In this document: positions 1 through 8,373 of the stretch, one piece after another | Layout of the letters: each line of letters begins with the position of its first letter | Position numbering within the stretch: position 1 is the stretch's first letter | Assembly: GCA_902517175.1 (NCBI GenBank) | Contig: CABYBM010000006.1 | Span: 17,501 to 50,175, forward strand | From: an uncultured Pelagibacteraceae bacterium | GTDB taxonomy: Bacteria > Pseudomonadota > Alphaproteobacteria > Pelagibacterales > Pelagibacteraceae | DNA: 32,675 bases | Direction: 5' to 3' | Notes under the pieces: generated by a model | What the model was told of the DNA's origin: nothing | The model's database searches: none | What the model saw: the letters and a program-made list of their open reading frames with translations, nothing else | Program-made: the position numbers and the translations under genes

Positions 1-792
1 GAAAATAAATTTCCAACGTCTAACACACATCGTTTACGGCATGGACTACGAGGGTATCTAATCCTCTTCGCTACCCATGCTTTCGTTCCTCAGTGTCAGT
101 AATGATCCAGAAAGCTGCCTTCGCAATTGGTATTCTTTCTAATATCTACGAATTTCACCTCTACACTAGAAATTCTGCTTTCCTCTATCATACTCTAGCT
201 GAAAAGTTTTGATGGCAGTTCCAGAGTTAAGCTCTGGGATTTCACCACCAACTTTTTCAACCACCTACGAACTCTTTAAGCCCAGTAATTCCGAACTACG
301 CTAGGTCCCTTCGTATTACCGCGGCTGCTGGCACGAAGTTAGCCGGACCTTCTTATTCGGGTACAGTCATTTTCTTCCCCGACGAAAGAGCTTTACAACC
401 CAAAGGCCTTCTTCACTCACGCGGCATCGCTGCATCAGAGTTTCCTCCATTGTGCAAGATTCCCCACTGCTGCCTCCCGTAGGAGTTTGGGCCGTGTCTC
501 AGTCCCAATGTGGCTGATCATCCTCTCAAATCAGCTATTGATCACAGTCTTGGTAGGCCATTACCCCACCAACAAACTAATCAAGTGCAGGCTCATCCAA
601 TGGTGCATAAAGCTTTCTCCGTAAAGACTTATCCAGTATTAGCACAAGTTTCCTCGTGTTATTCCAGGCCAAAGGGCAGATACCTACATGTTACTCACCC
701 GTCTGCCACTAAGTATTGCTACTTCGTTCGACTTGCATGTGTTAGGCGTGCCGCCAGCGTACGTTCTGAGCCATGATCAAACTCTCAAGTTT
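1..792 (-). rRNA. rrs: 16S ribosomal RNA, 5' part (3' end outside window)
   Basis: This is the reverse complement of a bacterial small-subunit rRNA. The 5' end lies at about 791-793, where the minus strand reads AACTTGAGAGTTTGATC followed by ATGGCTCAG, the conserved start of 16S. The universal 515-533 region (rc of ttaccgcggctgctggcac) is at about 316-334, and the 785-806 region (rc of ggactacgagggtatctaat) is at 43-62. The window therefore opens near E. coli position 850, and roughly the first half of the molecule is present. The base at 50 is G in the 806R primer site, a mismatch known for SAR11. The exact mature 5' end is uncertain by a few bases. A reading frame at 510-776 inside it is not a gene. 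Confidence 0.98.
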
Positions 793-925
793 AAAAACGG
801 CGCACACTAGCTTCCATATAAATTCTAAGAATAAAATTTATATGTTGTTGAAGTGTGTACGACAAATTTTGGTAACCTTAACCGTCCACACTTCTCTTCT
901 TAAATTTTTACGTTTTAAATAGCTA

Positions 926-946
926 ATTGAGTTAAAAAAGCTCAAT
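926..946 (-). promoter_or_regulatory. boxA-like element in a small hairpin of the 16S leader
   Basis: The minus strand reads ATTGAG, then CTTTTTTAA, then CTCAAT. The outer hexamers are perfectly complementary. The segment GAGCTTTTTTAAC resembles the boxA antitermination consensus TGCTCTTTAACA seen in bacterial rRNA leaders, but it departs from it at several bases. It lies between the promoter and the 16S gene, where boxA is expected. The functional assignment is an inference. Confidence 0.3.
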
Positions 947-998
947 AATCCTCACTTATTTATTGTATTAACAATAGTTTTACTGAGAAAGTTCAGTG

Positions 999-1026
999 CT
1001 TATAGGCTAAAATAATAGGAAATCAA
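999..1026 (-). promoter_or_regulatory. Putative 16S rRNA promoter
   Basis: On the minus strand a -35-like TTGATT (1026-1021) is separated by 16 bases from a -10-like TATAAG (1004-999). Transcription would start near 992 and give a 16S leader of about 200 nt. The placement is by eye. In DNA this AT-rich such boxes also arise by chance, but the position and spacing fit an rRNA promoter. Confidence 0.5.
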
Positions 1027-1077
1027 GCATTTAACAATAAAAAATTGGATTAAAATGTCTGTTTTTAAGGGTTTTTT

Positions 1078-1106
1078 TTGATTTTTAACTTTGTCTAAAC
1101 TAATAA
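1078..1106 (+). promoter_or_regulatory. Putative promoter of the M23 peptidase gene
   Basis: TTGATT (1078-1083) and TAATAA (1101-1106) are separated by 17 bases. They would start transcription near 1113, about 15 bases before the ATG. This fits the short leaders expected in such a compact genome. It is an eye-based call in AT-rich DNA. Confidence 0.35.
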
Positions 1107-1127
1107 TTGTAACCTATTCATTTTCAA

Positions 1128-2420
1128 ATGCTAAAAAATTTAAAAAATAAAATCAGAAAAAATATTCAGATTTTTGGACTTATTTTTTTAATTGTAATCA
1201 CTGTTGTTTCAACAAGTTATTTTAATTTTAAAAAAAATAATAGTATCAAAAATTATAATAATTTTATTGATAATGTTTTTTTTAAAAAAACTTTAGGTTA
1301 TTTAGTTGATAACCTTGATCCAAAATACAAAAAAATCAAACATAAAATTCAATCTGGAGAAACTTTTGACAAAATTTTAGAAAGCTATTCAATTGAAAAA
1401 AGTGAGATCATTAAGATAAAAAACTCTCTTAAAGATAAAATTAATCTTAATAAATTAAATACAAAACAAATAATTCATTTTAATATAGATAAAACCAATA
1501 ATAAAATAAGCGAATTTATATACCAAACTTCAAATACTCAAAAAATATTATTAGAAAGAAATATTGATAACGATAAATTTAATGAAGAAATTTTATCAAT
1601 AAAACTAGATAAAAAAATTGTTTATAAGGAAAATATAATTTTACAAAGTCTTTACAAAGCTGCGACAGACCAAAATATTCCAGCTAATACAATAATTGAG
1701 TTTGCAGGAATTTATGGATTTCAAGTAGATTTCCAAAGAGACGTAAGAAAACAAGATAAATTTCAAATTATGTATGAAATATTCTTAAATGAAAAAAATG
1801 AGATAATTGAAACTGGAGAAATTCTCTTTGCTAATTTAAAACTTAGTGGTCAAGATAATAGTTTATATTATTTTGATAAAGATGGCAGTAAAGGTCATTA
1901 TGATAAAAGTGGGAAAAGTGTTAAAAAAGCATTAATGAAGACTCCAATAAATGGTGCGAGACTTTCATCTCCTTTTGGAATGAGAAAACACCCTATAGAT
2001 GGTTTTAATAAAATGCATAGAGGAACCGATTTTGCTGCACCAATGGGAACTCCTATTATGGCATCAGGAGATGGTGTAGTAAAAAAAGCTGGATGGTGTG
2101 GTGGTGGAGGAAATTGTGTAAAAATAAAACATAATTCTACCTATCAAACTATTTATGCACATATGTCAAAATTTGCTCGTGGTATTAAAACTGGCGTTAG
2201 AGTTAAACAAGGTCAAACTATAGGTTATGTAGGATCAACAGGTAAATCAACTGGTCCTCATTTACACTACGAAGTTATAGTTAATGGAAAAAAAGTTAAT
2301 TCTCAAAAACTAAAACTGCCATCTGGAAAGATATTAAAAGGTAAAGAAAGAAAAATTTTTGAGACCAAGAAAATCAAATTAGATGTTTTAAAATCTGAAA
2401 AAATTATAGGATTAAACTAG
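1128..2420 (+). CDS. M23-family peptidoglycan DD-endopeptidase, membrane anchored
   Basis: The 430-residue protein is predicted to cut peptide cross-links in the cell wall. Residues 1-12 are basic and 13-31 form one hydrophobic segment, so it is probably anchored in the inner membrane facing the periplasm. Residues about 70-120 look like a LysM/OapA-type wall-binding region (Q-S-G-E-T-F-D-K-I-L). The C-terminal LytM domain (about 275-395) has the zinc ligands H297 and D301 in HRGTD, H345 in YAHM, and H378/H380 in PHLHYE. All catalytic metal ligands are present, so it should be an active enzyme rather than an EnvC/NlpD-type activator. The layout matches the MepM family. The gene is divergent from 16S and converges on the DUF4167 gene with 4 bases between stops. 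Confidence 0.93.
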   Translation: MLKNLKNKIRKNIQIFGLIFLIVITVVSTSYFNFKKNNSIKNYNNFIDNVFFKKTLGYLVDNLDPKYKKIKHKIQSGETFDKILESYSIEKSEIIKIKNSLKDKINLNKLNTKQIIHFNIDKTNNKISEFIYQTSNTQKILLERNIDNDKFNEEILSIKLDKKIVYKENIILQSLYKAATDQNIPANTIIEFAGIYGFQVDFQRDVRKQDKFQIMYEIFLNEKNEIIETGEILFANLKLSGQDNSLYYFDKDGSKGHYDKSGKSVKKALMKTPINGARLSSPFGMRKHPIDGFNKMHRGTDFAAPMGTPIMASGDGVVKKAGWCGGGGNCVKIKHNSTYQTIYAHMSKFARGIKTGVRVKQGQTIGYVGSTGKSTGPHLHYEVIVNGKKVNSQKLKLPSGKILKGKERKIFETKKIKLDVLKSEKIIGLN

Positions 2421-2424
2421 GGAT

Positions 2425-2871
2425 TTAAACTTGGGGCTCAGAAGCTTTTTCTTCCTCATTCTCTTTCTTTGATACATTGGCTAAATTACTTTTTGAAATA
2501 TCCTCATTTTGTATTTTAGATTGCTCTGAAAGATTAACATTTTCCTCACTTTTATTCTCAGAAAACCTCTCTTTTCTAATGCTTTCTCTTTCATTCAATA
2601 CTCTTGTAAAATGATCAGCGTGTTGAAGATAATTTTCAGATAAAATTTTATCACCATTTGATGAAGCTTCTCTTGCTAAATCGTTGTATTTTTCAATCAA
2701 TTTTGGTGCATTATGATTATTTCTTCCAGGAGCTTTCCTTTTAAAATTTTCATTGTTAGAGAAATTTGATCCAAATTTTGTTCTGTCCCCATTTGATTTG
2801 AAGTTTCTATCATTTCTTCTAAAATTACTTCTCCTGTTGTTAATATTATTGTTGTTTCTAAATGTTACCAT
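2425..2871 (-). CDS. DUF4167 protein (basic, Asn/Arg-rich N terminus)
   Basis: The protein has 148 residues. The first 50 are very rich in Asn, Arg, Lys and Phe and look disordered and able to bind nucleic acid. Residues 52-95 (P-K-L-I-E-K-Y-N-D-L-A-R-E-A) match the conserved DUF4167 core of alphaproteobacteria, and the tail is acidic. The biochemical function is unknown. It is the last gene of the lysC-ispG-prfA-prmC run, 12 bases after prmC. DUF4167 genes commonly follow prfA-prmC in alphaproteobacteria, which suggests a link to translation or RNA, but that is inference. Confidence 0.85.
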   Translation of the reverse strand: MVTFRNNNNINNRRSNFRRNDRNFKSNGDRTKFGSNFSNNENFKRKAPGRNNHNAPKLIEKYNDLAREASSNGDKILSENYLQHADHFTRVLNERESIRKERFSENKSEENVNLSEQSKIQNEDISKSNLANVSKKENEEEKASEPQV

Positions 2872-2883
2872 GATTTCTAAAAA

Positions 2884-3726
2884 CTATATTTTTGTACAAA
2901 CTATACATCGATCATTATTAGCAAGATCTTTGTTAACGCTATTAATATAAAATCCCTCTTTTTTTAATAAACTAATTACTTTATTTTTTTGATCAAAACC
3001 GATCTCTAAAACAAGCTTGCCTTTTTTTTTAATCAGTTCAGATGATTTTTTAATTACTTTTCTGATTACTGATAAACCATCTAATCCACCATCTAATGCT
3101 TGTTTTGGTTCAAACTTAACAATATCTTTTTCCAAATATTTTAAATCGAAATTTTTAATATATGGAGGGTTAGATATTATTAAATCATATTTGCCTAGAT
3201 TGAATTTGTCAACATTTGATTTATATAATTTAAGTTTAGAGCTTACTTTAAGCTTAATAGCGTTTAATTTACTTGTATTTAAACAACTTTTACTTATGTC
3301 AATTCCTGTTCCATAAAAAGTTTTTCTCTCTTTTAAAATTGACAAAAGAATACATCCCGATCCAATACCGATTTCTAATATATTTAATTTCTTTTTATAT
3401 GAAGTTAAATTTAAAACTTTCTCAACAACCAACTCTGTATCAGGTCGAGGTATCAAAGTATCATCTGATACGGAAAATTCTGAGTTCCAAAAAAATTTTT
3501 TATTTATTAAATATGCAATTGGCTTTCCAATTGATCGAATCTTTATCAATTTTCTAAAAGCATTTAATTCCTTTGTATTGAGATTTATTTTATTATTAAG
3601 CATAATATATTTTCTGTCTTTATGTATTGCTTTTGCCATTAGTATCTCAGAGTCTAAATATGAATTTTTAATAAAATTCTTTTTTAAAACACTTGCACCA
3701 TGCATAATTGCTGAATTAATATTCAT
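2884..3726 (-). CDS. prmC: Peptide chain release factor N5-glutamine methyltransferase
   Basis: The enzyme methylates the glutamine of the GGQ motif in release factors, using S-adenosylmethionine, and so raises termination efficiency. It has 280 residues, the family's usual size. It shows the IPRPDTE segment (92-98), the SAM-binding loop E-I-G-I-G-S-G (118-124) and the signature N-P-P-Y (186-189) that holds the substrate glutamine. Its substrate gene prfA lies immediately upstream: the prfA stop and the prmC ATG share one base at 3726 (TAATG), which suggests translational coupling. Nothing in it looks damaged. Confidence 0.97.
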   Translation of the reverse strand: MNINSAIMHGASVLKKNFIKNSYLDSEILMAKAIHKDRKYIMLNNKINLNTKELNAFRKLIKIRSIGKPIAYLINKKFFWNSEFSVSDDTLIPRPDTELVVEKVLNLTSYKKKLNILEIGIGSGCILLSILKERKTFYGTGIDISKSCLNTSKLNAIKLKVSSKLKLYKSNVDKFNLGKYDLIISNPPYIKNFDLKYLEKDIVKFEPKQALDGGLDGLSVIRKVIKKSSELIKKKGKLVLEIGFDQKNKVISLLKKEGFYINSVNKDLANNDRCIVCTKI

Positions 3727-4799
3727 TATTTTAAATTACTCAAACTCTCTTCTTGTGCTTGTAAAGTTAAAGACTCAATCATCTCATCAAAAGCTTCACC
3801 TTCAAGAAATTCTTCCAATCTATGAAGTGTTAAATTAATTCTATGATCTGTCACTCTACCCTGGGGAAAATTATAAGTTCTAATACGTTCTGACCTGTCT
3901 CCAGTGCCAATTTTAGTTTTACGATCTTTTGATCTTTCTTGATCAATTCTAGATCTCTCTAATTCATATAAACGTGCTCTCAGTATTTTCATTCCTTTTG
4001 CTTTATTTTTATGTTGTGATTTTTCATCCTGCTGAGAAACAGATAATCCACTAGGTATATGAGTTATTCTAACAGCACTGTCGGTTGTATTTACAGATTG
4101 CCCACCAGGTCCACCAGCTCTAAAAACATCTATTCTTAAATCTGAGTCATTTATTTTTAAATCCACTTCTTCTGCCTCAGGTAATACAGCCACTGTTGCT
4201 GCCGATGTATGAACTCTTCCTTGTGTTTCTGTATCAGGAACTCTTTGTACTCGATGAACTCCACTTTCATATTTAAGTGTAGAATAAATATTATTACCCT
4301 TAATTGAGGCTATAACTTCCTTTAAGCCACCTGCATCGCTTCTGGAAATTGAAATAAGTTCTAGCATCCATTTTTTTTTATGACTTACTTTTTCATACAT
4401 TTTAAAAAGATCAGATGCAAATAAACTTGCTTCTAATCCACCTGTGCCCGCTCTTATTTCTATAATAGCATTTTTTTTATCTGCTTCGTCTTTTGGTAGT
4501 AAAAATAATTTTAATTTTTTTTCATTTATTTCATTTTGTATTTCTAAATCACCTAATTCCTTTTCAGCCATGCTTCTTAGCTCCTCATCTGATGAGCTGT
4601 CATTTAATATTTTTTCTAATTCTTTCTTATCATTATCAAATGAAATATATTTTTTTGCATTTTCAATAATTTCATTTACATCTGAATATTCTTTTGATTT
4701 TTCAGCAAATAACTTTTTATCTACAGTTCCAGAGGATAAATCTTTTTCTAATGTAGAATGCCTTGAGATAAGTTCTTCAATTGTTTTGTTGGGTATCAT
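3726..4799 (-). CDS. prfA: Peptide chain release factor 1
   Basis: RF1 recognises UAA and UAG codons and triggers release of the finished peptide. The 357-residue protein has the P-x-T tripeptide of RF1 at 188-190 (PDT) and the catalytic GGQ at 232-234 in the context [11 protein letters not shown]. The N-terminal 100 residues are the helical domain. The start codon overlaps the ispG stop by 4 bases (ATGA), and prmC follows with a one-base overlap, so the three genes are very probably co-transcribed. Length and motifs are standard. Confidence 0.98.
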   Translation of the reverse strand: MIPNKTIEELISRHSTLEKDLSSGTVDKKLFAEKSKEYSDVNEIIENAKKYISFDNDKKELEKILNDSSSDEELRSMAEKELGDLEIQNEINEKKLKLFLLPKDEADKKNAIIEIRAGTGGLEASLFASDLFKMYEKVSHKKKWMLELISISRSDAGGLKEVIASIKGNNIYSTLKYESGVHRVQRVPDTETQGRVHTSAATVAVLPEAEEVDLKINDSDLRIDVFRAGGPGGQSVNTTDSAVRITHIPSGLSVSQQDEKSQHKNKAKGMKILRARLYELERSRIDQERSKDRKTKIGTGDRSERIRTYNFPQGRVTDHRINLTLHRLEEFLEGEAFDEMIESLTLQAQEESLSNLK

Positions 4800-5896
4800 T
4801 TTTGATTTTCTAACTCAGATGCCTTTTTTTCAACTTCTGTAACAACTTTTTCAATAATATCTTTAGTCAAAACCTTTTCATTTTGAACTCCAGACAAATA
4901 AAGCATATTATTACCTTTTCCACCTCCAGTAATACCTATGTCGGTCATGGCCGCTTCTCCAGGGCCATTCACAACACATCCAATTATTGAGAGAGTTATT
5001 GGCGTTTTAATATGAGATAGTTTTTCCTCTAATATTTTGACAGTATCGATTACTTGAAAAGCTTGTCTTGCACAAGAGGGGCAAGATATGATTTTAACCC
5101 CCCTATTTCTTAGGTTTAACGATTTTAGAATTTCATTTCCTATTGTAACTTCTTTTGTTGGATTATCCGATAAAGAAATTCTTATTGTATCTCCAATCCC
5201 GTCCATTAAAAGACTTCCCAGTCCTATAGAAGACTTTATACTTCCAGATACAAAACTTCCAGCCTCAGTAATTCCCAAATGGAGAGGATAATCACATACT
5301 TTAGATAATTGTCTGTAAGCACCAATTGATAAAAAAACATCAGAGGACTTAACACTTATCTTAAAATTAAAAAAATCTTTATCTTCTAATATTTTTATGT
5401 TTCTTAATGCACTTTCTACTAGGGCCTCTGGACAAGGTTCTTTAAACTTATCTAGTATATCTTTTTCTAGTGATCCTGCATTTACCCCAATTCTAACTGA
5501 GCAACCATTATTTTTAGCAGCACTAAGAATTTCGTGAATTTTTGTCTCCTCACCAATATTTCCAGGATTTATTCTCAAACATTTAGCTCCATTTTCAGCA
5601 GCTTCAATTGCCCTTTTATAATGAAAATGAATATCTGCTACTACTGGGATTGACACATGTTTAACTATTTCTTTAAGAGCGTTGGTTGACTCTGCATCTG
5701 GACATGAAACTCTAACTATATCAGCCCCTTCCTCAGCAATATCATTAATTTGATTTACTGTTGCTTTAACGTCTGTTGTTAATGTATTGGTCATAGATTG
5801 AACCGAAATTGGATTATCTCCACCAATTTTAACATCACCAACATTTATTACTTTTGTTTTTCTTCTTCTGATATCTCTAAATGGCCTAACACTCAT
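4796..5896 (-). CDS. ispG: 4-hydroxy-3-methylbut-2-enyl diphosphate synthase
   Basis: IspG (GcpE) reduces methylerythritol cyclodiphosphate to HMBPP in the MEP isoprenoid pathway, using a [4Fe-4S] cluster. The 366-residue sequence has the cluster ligands C272 and C275 (CPSC) and C307 in G-C-V-V-N-G-P-G-E, with E314 as the expected fourth ligand. The TIM-barrel part (about 15-265) begins with the phosphate-binding region V-Q-S-M-T-N-T. This is the short bacterial form without the plant-type insert. It lies 4 bases after lysC and overlaps prfA by 4 bases. Confidence 0.98.
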   Translation of the reverse strand: MSVRPFRDIRRRKTKVINVGDVKIGGDNPISVQSMTNTLTTDVKATVNQINDIAEEGADIVRVSCPDAESTNALKEIVKHVSIPVVADIHFHYKRAIEAAENGAKCLRINPGNIGEETKIHEILSAAKNNGCSVRIGVNAGSLEKDILDKFKEPCPEALVESALRNIKILEDKDFFNFKISVKSSDVFLSIGAYRQLSKVCDYPLHLGITEAGSFVSGSIKSSIGLGSLLMDGIGDTIRISLSDNPTKEVTIGNEILKSLNLRNRGVKIISCPSCARQAFQVIDTVKILEEKLSHIKTPITLSIIGCVVNGPGEAAMTDIGITGGGKGNNMLYLSGVQNEKVLTKDIIEKVVTEVEKKASELENQK

Positions 5897-5900
5897 TTAA

Positions 5901-7112
5901 TTAATCTAATTTAAATTCTTTATGTAAAGATGCAATTGCCTTTTTAACATGCTTTGCTGATACTAAAACTGAAATTTTAATTTCAGATGTTGAAATAACT
6001 AAAATATTGATTTTTTTTGAAGCTAAAGCTTGGAACATTCTGTAAGTTATTCCTGGTGTTGTAATCATTCCAACACCGATTATTGAAACTTTAGATACAT
6101 TCTTATCAAAAGATAATTTTTTATATGAAATACTTTTGTTTTCTTTTATTAGCTTTTGGGTTTTTTTAAGATCCTCAGATTTGATTGTAAAAGTTAAATC
6201 AGTATTTTTTCCATTTTGTGAGATATTTTGAACAACCATATCAACATTAATTAAATTTTTAGATAATGGTTTAAAAATTGATGCAGCAACACCAGGTCTA
6301 TCCTTAACACCAACTATTGTAATTTTAGCATCATTTTTAGTTAATGAAATTCCAGTAATTATTTGATTACTAAATGATTTTTTAGAATTTGTAATTAAAG
6401 TTCCTGACTTAGATGTAAAAGAGGATTTGACTTTGATATCTATTTTATTCAACTTTGCGTCCTGAATTGAAGTTGGTTGCATAACTTTTGAGCCTAATGA
6501 GGCCATTTCAAGCATCTCATCGTAAAAAATTTTTTTAATTTTTTTGGCTTTTTTATGCTGTCGTGGATCAGTAGTATAAACACCTTCTACATCTGTAAAG
6601 ATTATACATTCATCAGCTTTAATGTATTTAGCTAACATTATTGCTGTTGCATCAGATCCACTTCTGCCAATAGTGGTTATTCTATAATTTTTATTAATTC
6701 CTTGGAAACCAGTAACAATTGGAATACCACCACTTTTAATATATTTATTCAATTCCTTAATATTTATTTTATTTATTCGAGCACCTGAATAACTGCCCTC
6801 TGTAATAATAGGTAACTGCCATGATAACCATGATCTAGATTTTAGTCCAATATGTTTCAATCGGCCTGCTATAAGTGCACACGAAACTTGTTCACCAGTA
6901 GATAGTAGTGCGTCATATTCTGCCAAATCAAAATTGTTACTAATTGACTTTGATTTATTAACTAGATCATTAGTTACACCACTCATAGCAGAGGAAATTA
7001 CAACCACTTTATATTTTTTCTTTTTATAAGTAGCTATAATTTTACATATTTTTTTAATTCTATCGATACTACCAACAGAAGTTCCACCGAATTTAAGTAC
7101 TACAGTTTTCAT
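5901..7112 (-). CDS. lysC: Aspartate kinase
   Basis: Aspartate kinase phosphorylates L-aspartate, the first step toward lysine, threonine, methionine and diaminopimelate. The 403-residue protein opens with the kinase signature K-F-G-G-T-S-V-G-S (7-15). The kinase domain runs to about 245, including G-R-S-G-S-D-A-T-A and T-D-V-E-G-V-Y-T-T-D-P. Two ACT domains follow (about 260-400), so allosteric feedback control is likely. There is no fused homoserine dehydrogenase. It is the first gene of the lysC-ispG-prfA-prmC-DUF4167 run and has a good candidate promoter just upstream. Confidence 0.96.
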   Translation of the reverse strand: MKTVVLKFGGTSVGSIDRIKKICKIIATYKKKKYKVVVISSAMSGVTNDLVNKSKSISNNFDLAEYDALLSTGEQVSCALIAGRLKHIGLKSRSWLSWQLPIITEGSYSGARINKINIKELNKYIKSGGIPIVTGFQGINKNYRITTIGRSGSDATAIMLAKYIKADECIIFTDVEGVYTTDPRQHKKAKKIKKIFYDEMLEMASLGSKVMQPTSIQDAKLNKIDIKVKSSFTSKSGTLITNSKKSFSNQIITGISLTKNDAKITIVGVKDRPGVAASIFKPLSKNLINVDMVVQNISQNGKNTDLTFTIKSEDLKKTQKLIKENKSISYKKLSFDKNVSKVSIIGVGMITTPGITYRMFQALASKKINILVISTSEIKISVLVSAKHVKKAIASLHKEFKLD

Positions 7113-7141
7113 GATCAGCTAAATAATTATTTAATTAATAT

Positions 7142-7170
7142 TTGATAAAATACATCTTAATTGCTATGTC
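7142..7170 (+). promoter_or_regulatory. Putative ubiG promoter
   Basis: TTGATA (7142-7147), 17 bases, then TATGTC (7165-7170). The start of transcription would be near 7177, leaving a leader of about 9 bases before ATG 7186. The -10 is weak. It is supported mainly by spacing and by the absence of any other room for a promoter. Confidence 0.35.
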
Positions 7171-7172
7171 AA
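7145..7172 (-). promoter_or_regulatory. Putative lysC promoter
   Basis: The minus strand has a perfect consensus -35, TTGACA (7172-7167), then 16 bases, then TTTTAT (7150-7145), which matches the -10 consensus at four of six positions. Transcription would start about 25-30 bases before the lysC ATG. The element overlaps the candidate ubiG promoter on the other strand. Confidence 0.5.
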
Positions 7173-7185
7173 CTAATTATCTTGT

Positions 7186-7908
7186 ATGAGTAGCGTAAAT
7201 AAAAAAGAAATAGAAAAATTTTCAAATATGGCAGACGAATGGTGGGATCCATATGGAAAATTTAAACCTTTACACAAATTTAATCCTATAAGGATTAAAT
7301 ATATTAAAGAAAATATAATCGAACATTTTAAAACTAGAAATAAAGCTAACCCTTTATCTGGAATTAATATTTTAGATATTGGTTGTGGTGGGGGATTACT
7401 TTCTGAACCAATGTGTAAATTGGGTGCTAATATTACAGGTATCGATGCATCTATTAAAAATATTAAAATAGCAAAACTTCATGCAAATAAAAATAGACTT
7501 AAAATAAATTATATCTGTTCATCTCCTGAAAAATTAAAAATTTCAAAAAAATTTGATGTAATTCTTAATATGGAAATAGTTGAGCATGTAGAAGATATTT
7601 CTTTTTTTCTAAAATCATGTTCTAAGCTTTTAAAAAAAAATGGATTAATGTTTGTTGCAACAATTAATAAAACTTTAAAGTCATATGTGTTTGCTATAGT
7701 TGGAGCAGAGTATGTTTTAAGATGGTTGCCAATAGGAACTCATGAGTGGGAGAAATTTGTTCAACCTGAGGAGCTTGAAAAGATTTTGACTAAAAATAAT
7801 TTATCTTTAAAAAAGTTTGATGGAATGCATTTTAATATAATTAAAGATGAGTGGAGTATTACAAAAGACCTATCTGTAAACTATATTGCAAAATTTTTAA
7901 AAAATTAG
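7186..7908 (+). CDS. ubiG: Ubiquinone biosynthesis O-methyltransferase
   Basis: UbiG carries out the two O-methylations in ubiquinone synthesis with S-adenosylmethionine. The 240-residue protein has the N-terminal F-S-N-M-A-D-E-W-W-D-P segment typical of UbiG, the SAM-binding motif I-L-D-I-G-C-G-G-G (62-70), an acidic I-D-A following it, and the later M-E-I-V-E-H-V motif. The region G-T-H-E-W-E-K-F-V matches the substrate side of the family. It diverges from lysC, and its last 4 bases overlap the end of the DUF1178 gene on the opposite strand. Confidence 0.96.
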   Translation: MSSVNKKEIEKFSNMADEWWDPYGKFKPLHKFNPIRIKYIKENIIEHFKTRNKANPLSGINILDIGCGGGLLSEPMCKLGANITGIDASIKNIKIAKLHANKNRLKINYICSSPEKLKISKKFDVILNMEIVEHVEDISFFLKSCSKLLKKNGLMFVATINKTLKSYVFAIVGAEYVLRWLPIGTHEWEKFVQPEELEKILTKNNLSLKKFDGMHFNIIKDEWSITKDLSVNYIAKFLKN

Positions 7909-8333
7909 TTTTCTTTATCTTCTATCCAGGGTATCATCTGAGTATCTATTCCTTCATCTTTTAGCTCTTTAAGATCCTGTGTTGAGGCACTTCCATATAT
8001 ACCTTTATATTTGTTTTTCTTCTTATAATGGATTGATCTTGCCTCATAAGCAAAATTGTCTCCCACGTATTTGAAATTGTCTTTTATAAACTTTTGATAA
8101 TTTTTGATAGTTTTTTTAATTTTTTGATATTTTGCAGTATTTAATTTTGTTTCAGATTTAGTTTTGCTGTTTATTAACTGTGGAGCCATTAAAGTTTTTT
8201 CTACTTTTAACGAGTTACAACTATGACAATTCAAAAATTTTCTTTTTTTTAATTTTTCATATTCATTAGATGATGCGAACCAACTGTCAAATATAGTATT
8301 ACAATCTTTACAAACTAACTTGTATTTTATCAT
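7905..8333 (-). CDS. DUF1178 protein with N-terminal zinc ribbon
   Basis: This protein of 142 residues is of unknown function. Four cysteines, C8 and C11 then C36 and C39, are spaced as a zinc ribbon, and the segment C-x-x-C-N-T-I-F-D-S-W-F matches the DUF1178 family of alphaproteobacteria. The rest is lysine-rich and ends with a conserved acidic E-G-I-D-T-Q-M-I-P-W. It lies 40 bases downstream of argJ on the same strand and could be co-transcribed with it. It meets ubiG tail to tail with a 4-base overlap. Confidence 0.85.
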   Translation of the reverse strand: MIKYKLVCKDCNTIFDSWFASSNEYEKLKKRKFLNCHSCNSLKVEKTLMAPQLINSKTKSETKLNTAKYQKIKKTIKNYQKFIKDNFKYVGDNFAYEARSIHYKKKNKYKGIYGSASTQDLKELKDEGIDTQMIPWIEDKEN

Positions 8334-8373
8334 ATATTATAAGTAGGTTTTAAATAAAAATTTTCAATATAAT

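Larger units (their letters stand above)
793..1127. other. Intergenic region: 16S leader and divergent promoters
   Basis: This gap of about 335 bases holds the minus-strand 16S leader (793 to about 992), the presumed 16S promoter (999-1026) and a possible promoter for the plus-strand M23 gene (1078-1106). The leader has a perfect hairpin with 10-bp arms at 815-824 and 835-844. A second perfect 8-bp pairing joins 850-857 and 887-894. A small hairpin at 926-931/941-946 carries an A/T-rich loop that resembles a boxA element. I see no tRNA and no credible small protein gene. Confidence 0.7.

Noticed and set aside
510..776. An 88-codon reading frame on the plus strand
   Set aside because: It lies wholly within the 16S rRNA gene and reads its complement; it has no protein family features.
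7113..7185. 73-base gap of tRNA length between lysC and ubiG
   Set aside because: No cloverleaf arms, no TTCRA loop and no CCA end; it contains promoter-like boxes instead.
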